64,000 bases of DNA. Origin: Streptomyces sp. cf386. GTDB lineage: Bacteria > Actinomycetota > Actinomycetes > Streptomycetales > Streptomycetaceae. How positions within the stretch are numbered: the stretch's first letter is position 1; each line of letters opens with the position of its first letter. The stretch lies in contig NZ_FNHV01000003.1 of the NCBI RefSeq assembly GCF_900103585.1, positions 584,011 to 648,010 on the forward strand, read 5' to 3'. Below, in pieces: positions 15,814 through 25,022 of this stretch. Under the pieces are notes generated by a model that saw only the letters and a program-made list of their open reading frames with translations, made no database searches and was not told where the DNA came from. The translations under genes and the position numbers were made by a program.

Positions 15814-17742
15814 CTACCCCTCGTACAACCCCTCCACCACCGCCGCGAAGTCCCGCATGACCGCCTCCCGCCGCAGCTTCATCGACGGAGTCAGATGGCC
15901 GTCCATCTCCGTGAAGTCCGTCGGGAGGATCGCGAAGCGGCGGATCGACTCCGGGCGGGAGACCAGCTTGTTCGCATCGTCCACCGCCCGCTGCAGGATC
16001 GCCCTCAACTCCTCGTCGATCACGAGGAGTTCGGCGGGGACGGAGTGCTTGCCGTTCATTCGGCGCCAGTGGGTCACGCCGTCCATGTCCAGGGTGATCA
16101 GGGCCGAGACGTACGGGCGGCGGTCGCCGACGACCATGCACTGCGAGATCAGCGGGTGCGAGCGGAGCCAGTTCTCCAGGGGCGCCGGGGCCACGCTCTT
16201 GCCGCCCGCCGTGATCAGCATTTCCTTCTTGCGGCCGGTGATCGTGAGGTAGCCCTCGTCGTCGAGTTCGCCGATGTCGCCGGTGGCCAGCCAGCCGTCC
16301 GCCGCGGCGGGGACCACGCCGCCGGCCGCCGGGTCCCAGTAGCCGCGCAGCACCTCCTCGCCGGAGATCAGGATCTCGCCGTCCGAGGCGATACGGACCC
16401 GGGTGCCGGGGAGGGGCCAACCCACCGTTCCCAGGCGGGGCTTCAGGGGCGGGGTCACCGTCGCCGCGCCCGTCGTCTCGGTGAGGCCGTAGCCCTCGTA
16501 GATCTCGATGCCCGCGCCGGTGTAGAACGCGGCGAGGCGGCGGCCGAGCGGTGAGCCGCCGCAGATCGCGTACTTCACGCGGCCGCCCATGGCGTTGCGG
16601 ATACGGCGGTAGACGAGCGGGTCGTAGAAGGCGCGGGCCGTCTTCAGGGCCGCGCTCGGGCCGCCGCCCGTCCCCGCGTGCCGGGCCTCCATCGCCTCGC
16701 CGTAGCGCTCGGCCACCGATGCCGCGCGGTCGAAGGACGACACCCGGCCGCCCGACTCGGCCTTGGCGCGGGCGGAGTTGAAGACCTTCTCCAGCATGTA
16801 GGGGATGGTGAGCAGGCAGGTGGGGCGGAAGGCCGCCAGGTCGGGGAGGAGGTGCTCCGCCTTCAGGCTCGGCGCATGGCCCAGGCGCACCCGGGCCCGG
16901 ATACAGGCCACCGCCACCATGCGGCCGAAGACGTGCGACATGGGGAGGAAGAGCAGCACCGACGCCTCTTCGCTCGTCCTCGCCTTGAAGATCGGGTAGA
17001 GCAGCTCGATGGCGTTGTCCACCTCGGCGAAGAAGTTGCCGTGGGTCAGCGCGCAGCCCTTGGGGCGGCCCGTCGTGCCCGACGTGTAGATGAGCGTCGC
17101 CAGCGTGTCCGGCGCGAGCATGCCCCGCCGTACGCCCACCTCCCCTTCCGGCTGCTGGGCGCCCAGCTCGGCCAGCCGCTCCACATGGCCCTTCTCCATC
17201 ACCCACATGTGGCGCAGGTCGGGCACCCGGTCCAGTTCGGGGCCGAGGGCGGCCGCCTGGGCGGCGGTCTCCGTGACCAGGGCGACCGCGCCGGAGTCCT
17301 GGAGGATCCAGCGGGTCTGGAAGACGGAGGAGGTGGGGTAGACGGGGACCGTCACCAGACCGGCGGCCCAGGCCGCGAAGTCGAGGAGCGTCCACTCGTA
17401 GCGGGTGCGCGCCATGACCGCGATCCGGTCGCCCGGCACGAACCCCTCGGCGATCAGACCCTTCGCCACCGCCTGTACCTGCTCGGCGAACTGAGCCGCC
17501 GTCACGTCCGTCCACCGCCCGTCCTCGGCCCTGCGGCTGAGGACCACCGCGCCCGGGGCGGCACTCGCGTTGTCGAAGGGCAGGTCCGCGAGCGACCCAT
17601 GGGTCACCGGGGGCGCGAACGGCGGTACGTACGCCTCCCGCACCGCCCCGTCCAGGCGCCGCGTCTCGGGCTGGACCAGCTGCGGTCCGGGAGCGTCCTC
17701 GAAGGCGGCCGAGGGGGCGAAGGAGGGAAGCGGGGTGGACAC
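15814..17742 (-). CDS. Long-chain fatty acid-CoA ligase (FadD15-like)
   Basis: 642 residues of the AMP-forming ligase superfamily, which activates fatty acids through an acyl-adenylate to acyl-CoA. The phosphate-binding loop is TLIYTSGTTGRPKGCALTHG, with YEGYGLTETTG (A5), GWLATGDIGELDDEGYL (A7) and ITGRKKEMLITAGGKSVAP (A8/A10 region). Length and the amino segment match FadD15-type ligases of actinobacteria. GTG start at 17742. It stands alone and converges on the small unknown gene; the upstream region (17743-18031) shows no further gene. Confidence 0.92.
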   Translation of the reverse strand: MSTPLPSFAPSAAFEDAPGPQLVQPETRRLDGAVREAYVPPFAPPVTHGSLADLPFDNASAAPGAVVLSRRAEDGRWTDVTAAQFAEQVQAVAKGLIAEGFVPGDRIAVMARTRYEWTLLDFAAWAAGLVTVPVYPTSSVFQTRWILQDSGAVALVTETAAQAAALGPELDRVPDLRHMWVMEKGHVERLAELGAQQPEGEVGVRRGMLAPDTLATLIYTSGTTGRPKGCALTHGNFFAEVDNAIELLYPIFKARTSEEASVLLFLPMSHVFGRMVAVACIRARVRLGHAPSLKAEHLLPDLAAFRPTCLLTIPYMLEKVFNSARAKAESGGRVSSFDRAASVAERYGEAMEARHAGTGGGPSAALKTARAFYDPLVYRRIRNAMGGRVKYAICGGSPLGRRLAAFYTGAGIEIYEGYGLTETTGAATVTPPLKPRLGTVGWPLPGTRVRIASDGEILISGEEVLRGYWDPAAGGVVPAAADGWLATGDIGELDDEGYLTITGRKKEMLITAGGKSVAPAPLENWLRSHPLISQCMVVGDRRPYVSALITLDMDGVTHWRRMNGKHSVPAELLVIDEELRAILQRAVDDANKLVSRPESIRRFAILPTDFTEMDGHLTPSMKLRREAVMRDFAAVVEGLYEG

Positions 17743-18031
17743 GGGCGGCTCCTGCGGCGGGCGTGCAGCGAAGAAACTGCTTGCTGCATGACGTACGTGC
17801 CTCGCGCACCGTGGCGTTCACCTGCGGAGGCCGGCGGAAAGGTGTTACCGCTGGTTAGGCAGGAGATCGTACGGGGCCCGCGTGTGGGGGGTGTGCGGGT
17901 TCGGCGGTGGTCCGGGGCCGGGTATGTGCAACGTCGAGGGCTATGTGAGGGGCCCTCAGCTTTCCCTCACCCTCCTCTTACCTTTGCGCCGGCGCGGCCC
18001 CCGCACACCCGGCACGGCTGGGCCGCAGGCT

Positions 18032-18433
18032 TCAGCAGCTGTTCACCCAGCGGACGGCGTCGATGGTGACGCTCGCGCCGCTCCACTTCTCACCGGGGGA
18101 GAAGCAGCCCCAGTGGCTCGTGTCGTCGCCCGACCAGTTCCACTTGACCTTCACGTGGTCCAAGGGCTCGTCCGTCTTGCCGTTGTTCCGGATCGAGTTG
18201 ATGCCGTTGATGTTCCTGTTGGTGTTGGCGAAGCGCTCGTGCTTCGTGCCGGTGCCGTTCTTCTTCGTGTAGAAGCAGATGGCTCCCTTTGTGCAGCCCC
18301 ACGCCTGGGCCTCCACACCGCCCGCAGGCGCGCCCGCGCCGTTCGAGGACGCCGCCGTCGCCGGCAACACTCCCCCGGTGGCGAGCAGAGCGGCCGAGCC
18401 GACGCCGACCAGAAGCATCTTCATCGTGCGCAT
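18032..18433 (-). CDS. Small secreted protein, peptidase-inhibitor I36-like
   Basis: 133 residues from the ATG at 18433 with AGGAGA upstream. A Sec signal peptide (MKMLLVGVGSAALLATGG, cleavage after ATAA-like residues about 27) precedes a mature part with CTKGAICFYTKKNGTGTK, HWGCFSPGEKW and a final Cys. The spaced Cys and aromatic residues resemble the peptidase inhibitor family I36 and related secreted beta-sandwich proteins of Streptomyces. Two disulfides are likely. Target unknown. Confidence 0.75.
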   Translation of the reverse strand: MRTMKMLLVGVGSAALLATGGVLPATAASSNGAGAPAGGVEAQAWGCTKGAICFYTKKNGTGTKHERFANTNRNINGINSIRNNGKTDEPLDHVKVKWNWSGDDTSHWGCFSPGEKWSGASVTIDAVRWVNSC

Positions 18434-18591
18434 GGGTTTCTCCTGTCCCCGTTGTTCGCCGCCTCGCTGACGGCATGCCACGACAGTGCCGTTCTGCGGC
18501 GCACGGGAACACCTGCCGACTTATAGGGTGCCGTCGCCCCGGTTCGGGGCAGCGTGGCTCATCTCCACCCTCTCCTCACCCTCACCATGCC

Positions 18592-18618
18592 TTACCTCGG
18601 GTAACCTTACTCGCGAGT
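18592..18618. promoter_or_regulatory. Adjacent palindromes TTACC-TCG-GGTAA and ACTCGCGAGT before fabG
   Basis: A 5-3-5 inverted repeat (18592-18604) and a perfect 10-base palindrome (18609-18618) lie 28-55 bases before the FabG4-like start. Both look like TetR-type operators. The TetR gene that closes this cluster (20814-21476) is the natural candidate, but its own upstream region shows no obvious copy. Confidence 0.45.
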
Positions 18619-18646
18619 CAGCACCGGATCGTACGGGGAGTTGGAC

Positions 18647-19954
18647 ATGGCCGACCGCTATCTGCGCTTCACCGGCACCGCGCCCGGCCGCTTCCTCACC
18701 CGCCGCCTCGGGCTGCCACAACCCGCCCCGCTGAAACGCTGGTCGGCGCAGCGGCCCACGCTGGAGGGCGACCGGCTGCTGCTCACGGCCGGCAAGTCGG
18801 ACCTGGACCTCGCCGCCGCCGATCCCGGCCTCGGTCTGACGGCCTCCTCCGACAAGCCCGCCGCAGTCGTCCTGGACGCCACCGGAGTCCGGGACGTCGA
18901 GACCCTCGCCGACGTGCACACGGCCCTGCACCCCGTCGTACGGTCGGTCGCCGCGAGCGGCCGGATCGTCGTCCTCGGCGCTCCCCTCGATGCCGCCGAC
19001 CACCACCAGGCCGCCGCCCAGCAGGCGTTGGAGGGCTTCACGCGCTCGCTCGGCAAGGAGATCGGGCGGGGCAGGACCGTGAACCTCGTGCGGCTGACGG
19101 ACGCCCGCGCCGCCGAGTCGACCCTCCGCTTCCTCCTCTCCCCCAAGTCGGCGTACATCAGCGGCCAGGTCATCGAGGTGGGTCCGGGCGAGGCCGGCCC
19201 GGCAGCAGGCACCGCCCCCGACCGCCCCCTCGCCCACCGCACCGCCCTGGTCACCGGCGCCGCCCGCGGCATCGGTGAGGCCATCGCGGAGACGCTGGCC
19301 AGGGACGGTGCCCGGGTCGTCGTACTCGATGTGCCGCAGGCCGAACAGGACGCGCGGCGTGTGGCCGAGCGGCTCGGCGGCAGCGCCCTGGTGCTCGACA
19401 TCACCGCCCCGGACGCGGTCGAGCGCATCGCGGCGGCGCTGCCCGACGGCCTTGACGTCCTCGTCCACAACGCCGGGATCACGCGTGACCGGCGACTGGT
19501 CAACATGCCTGCCGAGCGCTGGAGTTCGGTGCTGGACGTCAACCTCGCGAGCGTGCTGCGTACGACGGACACGCTCCTAACGAGCGGGGCGATACGGCGG
19601 GGCGGCCGGATCGTGGCAACGGCGTCGATCGCGGGGCTGGCGGGGAACGCCGGACAGACCAACTACGCAGCGAGCAAGGCCGGCATCGTCGGTCTGGTCC
19701 GCTCCCTCGCGCCGCGCGCGCTCGCCGAGCACGGGGTGACGGTCAACGCGGTCGCGCCGGGCTTCATCGAGACGAAGATGACCGCAGCGGTTCCCCTCTT
19801 CATCCGGGAGGCGGGGCGCCGGATGAACTCCCTCGCGCAGGGCGGACTGCCGGTCGATGTCGCAGAGACGACGGCCTGGCTGGCCGATCCCGGGTCCGGG
19901 TCCGTCAACGGCCAGGTCGTACGCGTATGCGGCCAGAGCCTGCTGGGGGCCTGA
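18647..19954 (+). CDS. High-molecular-weight 3-oxoacyl-ACP/CoA reductase (FabG4-like)
   Basis: 435 residues, nearly twice the usual FabG length. Residues 1-185 are a degenerate Rossmann half and residues 190-435 a full short-chain reductase: cofactor motif TGAARGIGEAIAETLA, NAG motif VLVHNAGITRD, catalytic Ser in ATASIAGLAG and Tyr-Lys in TNYAASKAG. This layout matches mycobacterial FabG4 (Rv0242c), which reduces long-chain beta-ketoacyl-CoA. The ATG at 18647 is chosen over a TTG six bases earlier. Its stop overlaps the MaoC-type gene, the same pairing as FabG4-HtdX, so they form consecutive steps. Confidence 0.9.
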   Translation: MADRYLRFTGTAPGRFLTRRLGLPQPAPLKRWSAQRPTLEGDRLLLTAGKSDLDLAAADPGLGLTASSDKPAAVVLDATGVRDVETLADVHTALHPVVRSVAASGRIVVLGAPLDAADHHQAAAQQALEGFTRSLGKEIGRGRTVNLVRLTDARAAESTLRFLLSPKSAYISGQVIEVGPGEAGPAAGTAPDRPLAHRTALVTGAARGIGEAIAETLARDGARVVVLDVPQAEQDARRVAERLGGSALVLDITAPDAVERIAAALPDGLDVLVHNAGITRDRRLVNMPAERWSSVLDVNLASVLRTTDTLLTSGAIRRGGRIVATASIAGLAGNAGQTNYAASKAGIVGLVRSLAPRALAEHGVTVNAVAPGFIETKMTAAVPLFIREAGRRMNSLAQGGLPVDVAETTAWLADPGSGSVNGQVVRVCGQSLLGA

Positions 19955-20832
19955 TGTCCCTCGTCCTCACCAGTACTCCTTCCCTTCCGCCCCTGCTCGC
20001 CCGGGGCGCCCTCCTGTCACCCTTCAAACGGCCCAGCCCCGACGCGGAGTTCCCGCGCGACCGACTCGTGTTGCCGGACCTGCGCGTCGACCTGGCCCGG
20101 CTGGCCGCGTACGAGAGGGTGTGCGGGTTCCCCACCGGGGAGGACGCCCTGCCGGTGACGTATCCGCATGTGCTCGGCTTCCCGCTGGCGATGCGGCTGA
20201 TGAGCGGCCGGGACTTTCCGCTGCCGCTGCTCGGTCTCGTCCACACCTCGATCACCATCACCCGGTACCGGGACCTCGCGGCCACCGGGGAGTACGAACT
20301 CTCCGTACGGGTCGACGGGTTGGCGCCCCACCGGCGCGGTACGGAGGCGGCCGTCATCACCGAGTTGCGGGCCGGCGGCGCGAACGACAACGTCGTATGG
20401 GAGTCGCGGAGTACCTATCTGGCCCGGCATCGCACCGCGCCGCAACCTCCCGAGCCCGCGACGGACGTGACCGACCTGACGGACCTGACGGAGTCACCGA
20501 AGCCGCTGCCCGAGGTCGCCGAATGGCGTCTCGCCGGCGACGTCGGCCGCCGCTACGGCGCCGCCTCGGGTGACCGCAACCCCATCCACCTGCACCCCCT
20601 CACCGCCCGGCTGTTCGGCTTCCCGCGCGCCATCGCGCACGGCATGTGGACGGTGGCCCGCTGCCTCGCCGCGCACGGGGTGCCGGAGCGGGCGCGGGTG
20701 GACGCGCGGTTCAGGGCGCCGGTGCTGTTGCCGGGGGCGGTGACGTACGCGGCCGAGGGCGGGCGGTTCGAGCTGCGGGGCGGCGGCGAGCACGTGCACC
20801 TGGCCGGGGAGGTCTACCCGCTCACCTCGTGA
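19954..20832 (+). CDS. MaoC-family enoyl/3-hydroxyacyl dehydratase (HtdX-like)
   Basis: 292 residues. The carboxyl half has the hot-dog hydratase motif YGAASGDRNPIHLHPLTARL followed by FPRAIAHGMWTVARC, with Asp and His at the catalytic positions. The amino half is a second, non-catalytic hot-dog. It resembles mycobacterial HtdX, which dehydrates 3-hydroxyacyl thioesters. The ATG overlaps the fabG stop by one base (TGATG), so the two are translated together. The 3' end overlaps the convergent TetR gene by 19 bases. Confidence 0.88.
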   Translation: MSLVLTSTPSLPPLLARGALLSPFKRPSPDAEFPRDRLVLPDLRVDLARLAAYERVCGFPTGEDALPVTYPHVLGFPLAMRLMSGRDFPLPLLGLVHTSITITRYRDLAATGEYELSVRVDGLAPHRRGTEAAVITELRAGGANDNVVWESRSTYLARHRTAPQPPEPATDVTDLTDLTESPKPLPEVAEWRLAGDVGRRYGAASGDRNPIHLHPLTARLFGFPRAIAHGMWTVARCLAAHGVPERARVDARFRAPVLLPGAVTYAAEGGRFELRGGGEHVHLAGEVYPLTS

Positions 20833-21476
20833 GCCGCCTCCGGAGGGGTCCATGGCCGGCCGGCCATGAGGTTGCCGAGGCCCGACCAGGCGAAGTTCAT
20901 CAGGGTGGTCGCCGCCTGTCTCGCCGTCACGCCCGGTGTGGCGTTGGCCCAGGCGGCGAGCGACTCGGCGGCGCCGACCAGGGCCTCGGCGAGACCGGCG
21001 ACCTCGCCCTCGGGGAGGTCCGGGTCGCGGTGAGCCTCGCGGGCGGCCGCGAGGATCAGCTGCGTCACGAACGCGACGATCTCCGCGCGCATCGCGGCGA
21101 CCTCGGAGGCGAACGGTTCGCCATGGGTGCGTGCCTGGAGGTGCAGGACGGACCAGCCGTCCGGGTTCTGCGCGGTGTGCGTGAAGAACGCCCCGAGCCC
21201 TTCCCAGAGTTGCCGGTCGGCGGGCAGCTCTCGGCGCACGCCCGCGCGGATGGCCTCGGTGAGCGCGGCCGCCTCGCGCCGGATGCAGGCGGTGAAGAGG
21301 TCTTCCTTCGAATTCAGGTACAGATACACCAACGGCTTGGACACACCCGCGAGTTCGGCGATCTCGTCCATCGACGCGGCCATGTATCCCCGCTGGCCGA
21401 AGGTCCGCACAGCGGCGTCCAGCATCTGCTGCTCACGGACGGCACGCGGCATCCGCTTGGTCTTCAGAGCGCCCAT
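20814..21476 (-). CDS. TetR-family transcriptional regulator
   Basis: 220 residues. The helix-turn-helix is in residues 12-58 (REQQMLDAAVRTFGQRGYMA, then IAELAGVSKPLVYLYLNSKE) and the ligand domain is all-helical. It converges on and overlaps the MaoC gene. The neighbouring fatty-acid-type genes suggest an acyl-CoA or fatty-acid responsive repressor; this is inferred from context only. Confidence 0.92.
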   Translation of the reverse strand: MGALKTKRMPRAVREQQMLDAAVRTFGQRGYMAASMDEIAELAGVSKPLVYLYLNSKEDLFTACIRREAAALTEAIRAGVRRELPADRQLWEGLGAFFTHTAQNPDGWSVLHLQARTHGEPFASEVAAMRAEIVAFVTQLILAAAREAHRDPDLPEGEVAGLAEALVGAAESLAAWANATPGVTARQAATTLMNFAWSGLGNLMAGRPWTPPEAAHEVSG

Positions 21477-21534
21477 GCCGATTAGCGTACGGGCCGGGAG
21501 GGCGATCCCACCCGGCCCGCGGTGAACCGCTGTC

Positions 21535-22878
21535 CTACTCCTCGCCGATCACCTCGTCCGCCAGCCTCGACACCCGGTCGACCCGGTCGGCCCACACCTG
21601 CCCGTCACCGGACGGCAGGGCCGTCAGCCGGGGCAGCAGCTGCGCGGTGAGGAGGGTGGACAGGGCGGACGTGTCGGCGCCCGTGCCGTCGGTCCGGACG
21701 ACCACCGGCTGCGGGGCCCTTCCGGCCAGCTTCGCGCCCACCTCCAGGCGGCGCCGGGCGAGTTCGTACTGCAGGACGGCGCGGTTGTCCCGGTAGGCCT
21801 TGGCGAGGGCGCGCTGGGCGCGGGCCTCGTTCTCGGCGGCGATCAGGCCGCTGCGGCCCCGCGTCTCGATCTCGAACCGCACGCGCTGGGCGTTGGTCTC
21901 CTGCTGCTCAAGAAGCTGGGCGACCTCTTCGCGGGCCCGGTTCAGCGCTGCCTTGACCTCGACGATCCGGGCGTCCCGCACCTTCTTGGCGCGCTCGATG
22001 TCCATGCCCAGCTGGTCGATCCGGCGCTTGCGGACGAGCCCCCACTCCTGGTCGTAGGCGGTGCGCTCCTTGGCGATCCGCTCCCGGGTGGCCAGGTGCT
22101 GCTGGTACTGCGCGGGCAGCTGCACGTCCGGGATGTTGGAGCCGGTGATGCGCACGCCGTAGCCGGACAGCTGACGGTTGAGCAGGTCCTGCATGTCGGC
22201 CACGTCCGAGCCGCGCAGGTCGTAGGCCCGCTCGGTGCGCATCTTCCGCGCCCGCTGCCGGATCGCGTCCTGGACGGCGCTGGAGAGCACCAGGTCGAAG
22301 TTGCCCGCGCCGATGGTGCGCACGAACAGCACGGCGTCGGTGATGCGGAACTTCAGGAAGAACTCGATGGAGCGCAGCGGCACGTTCTCCTGCGTGGGGC
22401 AGGCCATCACCGGCGCCGAGTACGGGATCTCGGTGGCCGTGTCGACGACGAAGTCGACCCGGGACCACGGGTGCCACAGGTAGTGCCGGCCGGCGTCGAG
22501 GGTGCGGACGACGGCGCCGTAGCGGGTCTGCACACCGTTGGTGCCCTGCTCGATCTCGACGATCGAGGAGCGCCACCACCACAGCGCGCCGATCAGCAGC
22601 AGGACGCCGCCACCGGCGAAGGAGAGGGCGGCGAGGGTGCCGTAGGCGAGTTCCCCGGCGGTCGAGTCGGCCTCGCCCAGGGACAGCATCACGCCCATGA
22701 ACAGGGCGTAGACGCCGAGCCACAGCGGCAGCATCCACCACAGGCGGCGCCGGTGGCGGGGGATGATGACCGGGATCAGGGTGTCGGCCTCGCCGCCGCG
22801 CAGCAGCCGCGCGATGTCGGCCCAGGGGGCGACCTTCTCGGAGATGACCGACCGGCGGTTCGTACGGGCGCTGCTCAC
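21535..22878 (-). CDS. SPFH/band-7 membrane protein, second of a pair
   Basis: 447 residues. Two hydrophobic segments (about 48-68 and 78-100) anchor the protein. An SPFH domain follows (GVQTRYGAVVRTLDAGRHYLW, then IEFFLKFRITDAVLFVRTIG), and then a long charged coiled coil (residues 265-385). Flotillin/HflK-HflC relatives build oligomeric membrane scaffolds. The ATG overlaps the stop of the upstream SPFH gene (ATGA), implying equimolar production and probably a hetero-oligomer. Confidence 0.88.
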   Translation of the reverse strand: MSSARTNRRSVISEKVAPWADIARLLRGGEADTLIPVIIPRHRRRLWWMLPLWLGVYALFMGVMLSLGEADSTAGELAYGTLAALSFAGGGVLLLIGALWWWRSSIVEIEQGTNGVQTRYGAVVRTLDAGRHYLWHPWSRVDFVVDTATEIPYSAPVMACPTQENVPLRSIEFFLKFRITDAVLFVRTIGAGNFDLVLSSAVQDAIRQRARKMRTERAYDLRGSDVADMQDLLNRQLSGYGVRITGSNIPDVQLPAQYQQHLATRERIAKERTAYDQEWGLVRKRRIDQLGMDIERAKKVRDARIVEVKAALNRAREEVAQLLEQQETNAQRVRFEIETRGRSGLIAAENEARAQRALAKAYRDNRAVLQYELARRRLEVGAKLAGRAPQPVVVRTDGTGADTSALSTLLTAQLLPRLTALPSGDGQVWADRVDRVSRLADEVIGEE

Positions 22879-24515
22879 GGGGTGGCCTCCTCGGCGGGCT
22901 CGGACGGGTCGGTCGGGTCGGTCGGCTCGGCGGCCTCGGGCACCTGCGGCACGGTGGGCCGCTCGGCGGCCAGCAGCGCACCGATCTCCGCCTCACGGCC
23001 GGCGATCCGCTCGGCCACCTCGCCCAGACGCGACCGTACGGCGGCCATGTCCTCGTCGCTGAACAGCTCCGTGCCGCGCTCGCCGACCAGTTCGCGGGCC
23101 AGCTCCAGGAAGTCGATCCCGGCGGCGCCGTTCGCCGTGCCGCCGATGCGCACGAGCCGCGGCAGGTGGTCGGCGACCTGCTCCAGCGTGTCCAGCACCT
23201 GCTGCTGGTAGCGGTACTCCAGGATCTCCGGCGCCTCGGCGGCCGTGACCGCGCGGATGTCCAGGGCCTGGGCCTCCAGCAGGGCCGCGTTGGCCTTCGC
23301 CTCCGACTCGGCCTGGACGTAGCGCTGGCGGGCGAGGGCCTCAGCGCGGTTGGTCTCGCGCTCGACGGCCGTGTCCATCTGCGCCTGGTACTGGGCGATG
23401 TCGGCCTGGATCGCGGAGAGCGTCTCCTGGCTGGAGGCGAGTTCGCGGGTGAGGTCACCCTCGTCCTGCTCCTTGCGGAGCTGGAGCGCGTACTCGTGGG
23501 TGTACGCCTCCTTGGCCACCCGCACCATCTCGGGCGCCGCCAGGTCCATGCGGTAGCGCTGGTCGGAGGGTTCGGCGTGGGTGATGTTGGCGTTGGTCAG
23601 CTCGACGGCCGGGCGGAACTGCTGGTTGAGCTGCTCCAGCAGGCGGCCGGTGTCCTCGCCGACCATGTCGTAGATGCCGGCGGCTTCCTGCTCGTAGATG
23701 AGACTGCGGATGGTCTCGCTCACGGCGTTGCTCAGCTTCTCCTCGAAGCCGCGCACCGCGCCCAGCGTGTAGACGAACTCGGTGGGGTCGCTGATCCGGA
23801 ACTGGATGAACAGGTCGATCGACGCCTTCACGCCGCCCCTGGTCGGCGCCTCGCGCACCGGCGCGTTGAACGGGTACTCGATCGTGGTGTTGACGATGTA
23901 CGACACCCGCTTCCACGGGCTCAGCAGCACGACGCGGCCCGGTCCGACGACCTTCTCCAGCTTGCCGAACCGGGTGATCATCGCCTGGCAGCCGTCCGGC
24001 ACCATGACCATGCCCTGCCGCCACCACACGAAGCCGACGGCGAGTACGGCGATGAGCCAGTAGTGCACGCCGAACAGCGGGTTGGTGAGGACGTCGCCGC
24101 CCGCCGCGCCCACGAGCGACGCTCCCACCGCGCCCAGCACGAGCAGCGTCAGCACCGGCAGCATGGAGACCCACGAGCGGCCCTTGGGAATCACCATCGG
24201 GCAGATGGCGTGCGCCACTTCGCCGTCCTCGCGCACCTGCTCGCTGCGGCCGAGCGCCTCACCGGCCTCGTCCAGTGGCACGGTCTTCTGCCGCATCACG
24301 GTGGCGGTGGAGCCGCCCTGTTCCCGGGCGGCAAGGAAGTCGGCCGGGTCGATGCCCCAGCCCTGTGCGTCGTACTCCTCGCCACCGGCTCCCGATGCTC
24401 CCCGTCCGCCGGTCTGCCGCCGCAGTTCCTCCTGCGCGGCCGTCCGCGGATCGGTGCCGGAGGCCACGGCCTCGGCAACACGTCGTGCGCCTTGTTGCGC
24501 GCGCGCTCGTGCCAC
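22875..24515 (-). CDS. SPFH/band-7 membrane protein, first of a pair
   Basis: 546 residues from the GTG at 24515, chosen because AAGGGGG lies at good distance; an ATG 51 bases upstream is in frame. A polar amino region of about 110 residues precedes two membrane segments (about 118-140 and 147-166). The SPFH domain follows (CQAMITRFGKLEKVVGPGRV, then IDLFIQFRISDPTEFVYTLG), and then a long coiled coil with a Glu/Pro/Thr-rich tail. It overlaps the next SPFH gene by four bases. The pair resembles HflK/HflC in arrangement, but these are only distant relatives. Confidence 0.87.
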   Translation of the reverse strand: MARARAQQGARRVAEAVASGTDPRTAAQEELRRQTGGRGASGAGGEEYDAQGWGIDPADFLAAREQGGSTATVMRQKTVPLDEAGEALGRSEQVREDGEVAHAICPMVIPKGRSWVSMLPVLTLLVLGAVGASLVGAAGGDVLTNPLFGVHYWLIAVLAVGFVWWRQGMVMVPDGCQAMITRFGKLEKVVGPGRVVLLSPWKRVSYIVNTTIEYPFNAPVREAPTRGGVKASIDLFIQFRISDPTEFVYTLGAVRGFEEKLSNAVSETIRSLIYEQEAAGIYDMVGEDTGRLLEQLNQQFRPAVELTNANITHAEPSDQRYRMDLAAPEMVRVAKEAYTHEYALQLRKEQDEGDLTRELASSQETLSAIQADIAQYQAQMDTAVERETNRAEALARQRYVQAESEAKANAALLEAQALDIRAVTAAEAPEILEYRYQQQVLDTLEQVADHLPRLVRIGGTANGAAGIDFLELARELVGERGTELFSDEDMAAVRSRLGEVAERIAGREAEIGALLAAERPTVPQVPEAAEPTDPTDPSEPAEEATP

Positions 24516-24620
24516 GGTTTCCCCCTTAAGTTGTTTCCAGCCATCCCACACCATGGGATCGGCCAAGAGTAAGGGGGTGGCCCGGAACGGCTACCCAGCG
24601 GTAGCGCCGGGCCGACGCGG

Positions 24621-24935
24621 CTAGGAAGCCTGGCCCTGCGCCTTGCTCTGCGCCCGAGCCGCCTCGTCGACCACGTCGTCCTCCTGGCTGCGGTTGGCCT
24701 CCAGGTTGGCCTTCGCGCGGTCGACCTTCTGGACAATCTGCACGGAGGCGCGGTCGCGCTCCTTGCGGAGGACCACGAAGCTGATCGGGGCCGAGATCAC
24801 CAGGGACAGCAGGATGACCCACATGCCGTTGGAGTCGCCGAGGCCGCGCGGGGCGAGGCCGGAGTAGACGAGGCCCCAGACGACCACGAGGCAGCCCACG
24901 AAGATCCCGAGGCGCATCAGTGTGTAGCGGAGCAT
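24621..24935 (-). CDS. DUF4229 small membrane protein
   Basis: 104 residues from the ATG at 24935 (MLRYTLMRLGIFVGCLVV), the usual start for this actinobacterial family. An in-frame ATG eight codons earlier is less likely. There are two transmembrane helices (about 5-27 and 38-58), then a charged coiled tail rich in Glu, Asp, Gln and Ala. Function unknown. Probably expressed ahead of the SPFH pair, whose first gene starts about 105 bases downstream. Confidence 0.85.
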   Translation of the reverse strand: MLRYTLMRLGIFVGCLVVVWGLVYSGLAPRGLGDSNGMWVILLSLVISAPISFVVLRKERDRASVQIVQKVDRAKANLEANRSQEDDVVDEAARAQSKAQGQAS

Positions 24936-25022
24936 CTCAATCCACTCTTCCGGTTCCAAACAGGGCCACCGTCCAGTGAAGCACGCCGACCCGCCGATCT
25001 CGCAGGGGGGTCGATACGCGGT

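Noticed and set aside
15341..17821. Long minus-strand frame over the acyl-CoA ligase
   Set aside because: It is an off-frame shadow of the ligase gene, whose own frame has all adenylation motifs.
20460..20500. GACGGACCTGA-type direct repeats
   Set aside because: They encode a T-D-L repeat linker in the MaoC-type protein, not a regulatory or CRISPR-like array.
22901..22945. GGGTCGGTCGGGTCGGTCGG-like short repeats
   Set aside because: They encode a Pro/Thr/Asp tail (PTDPTDPSEP) of an SPFH protein and are explained by codon repetition.
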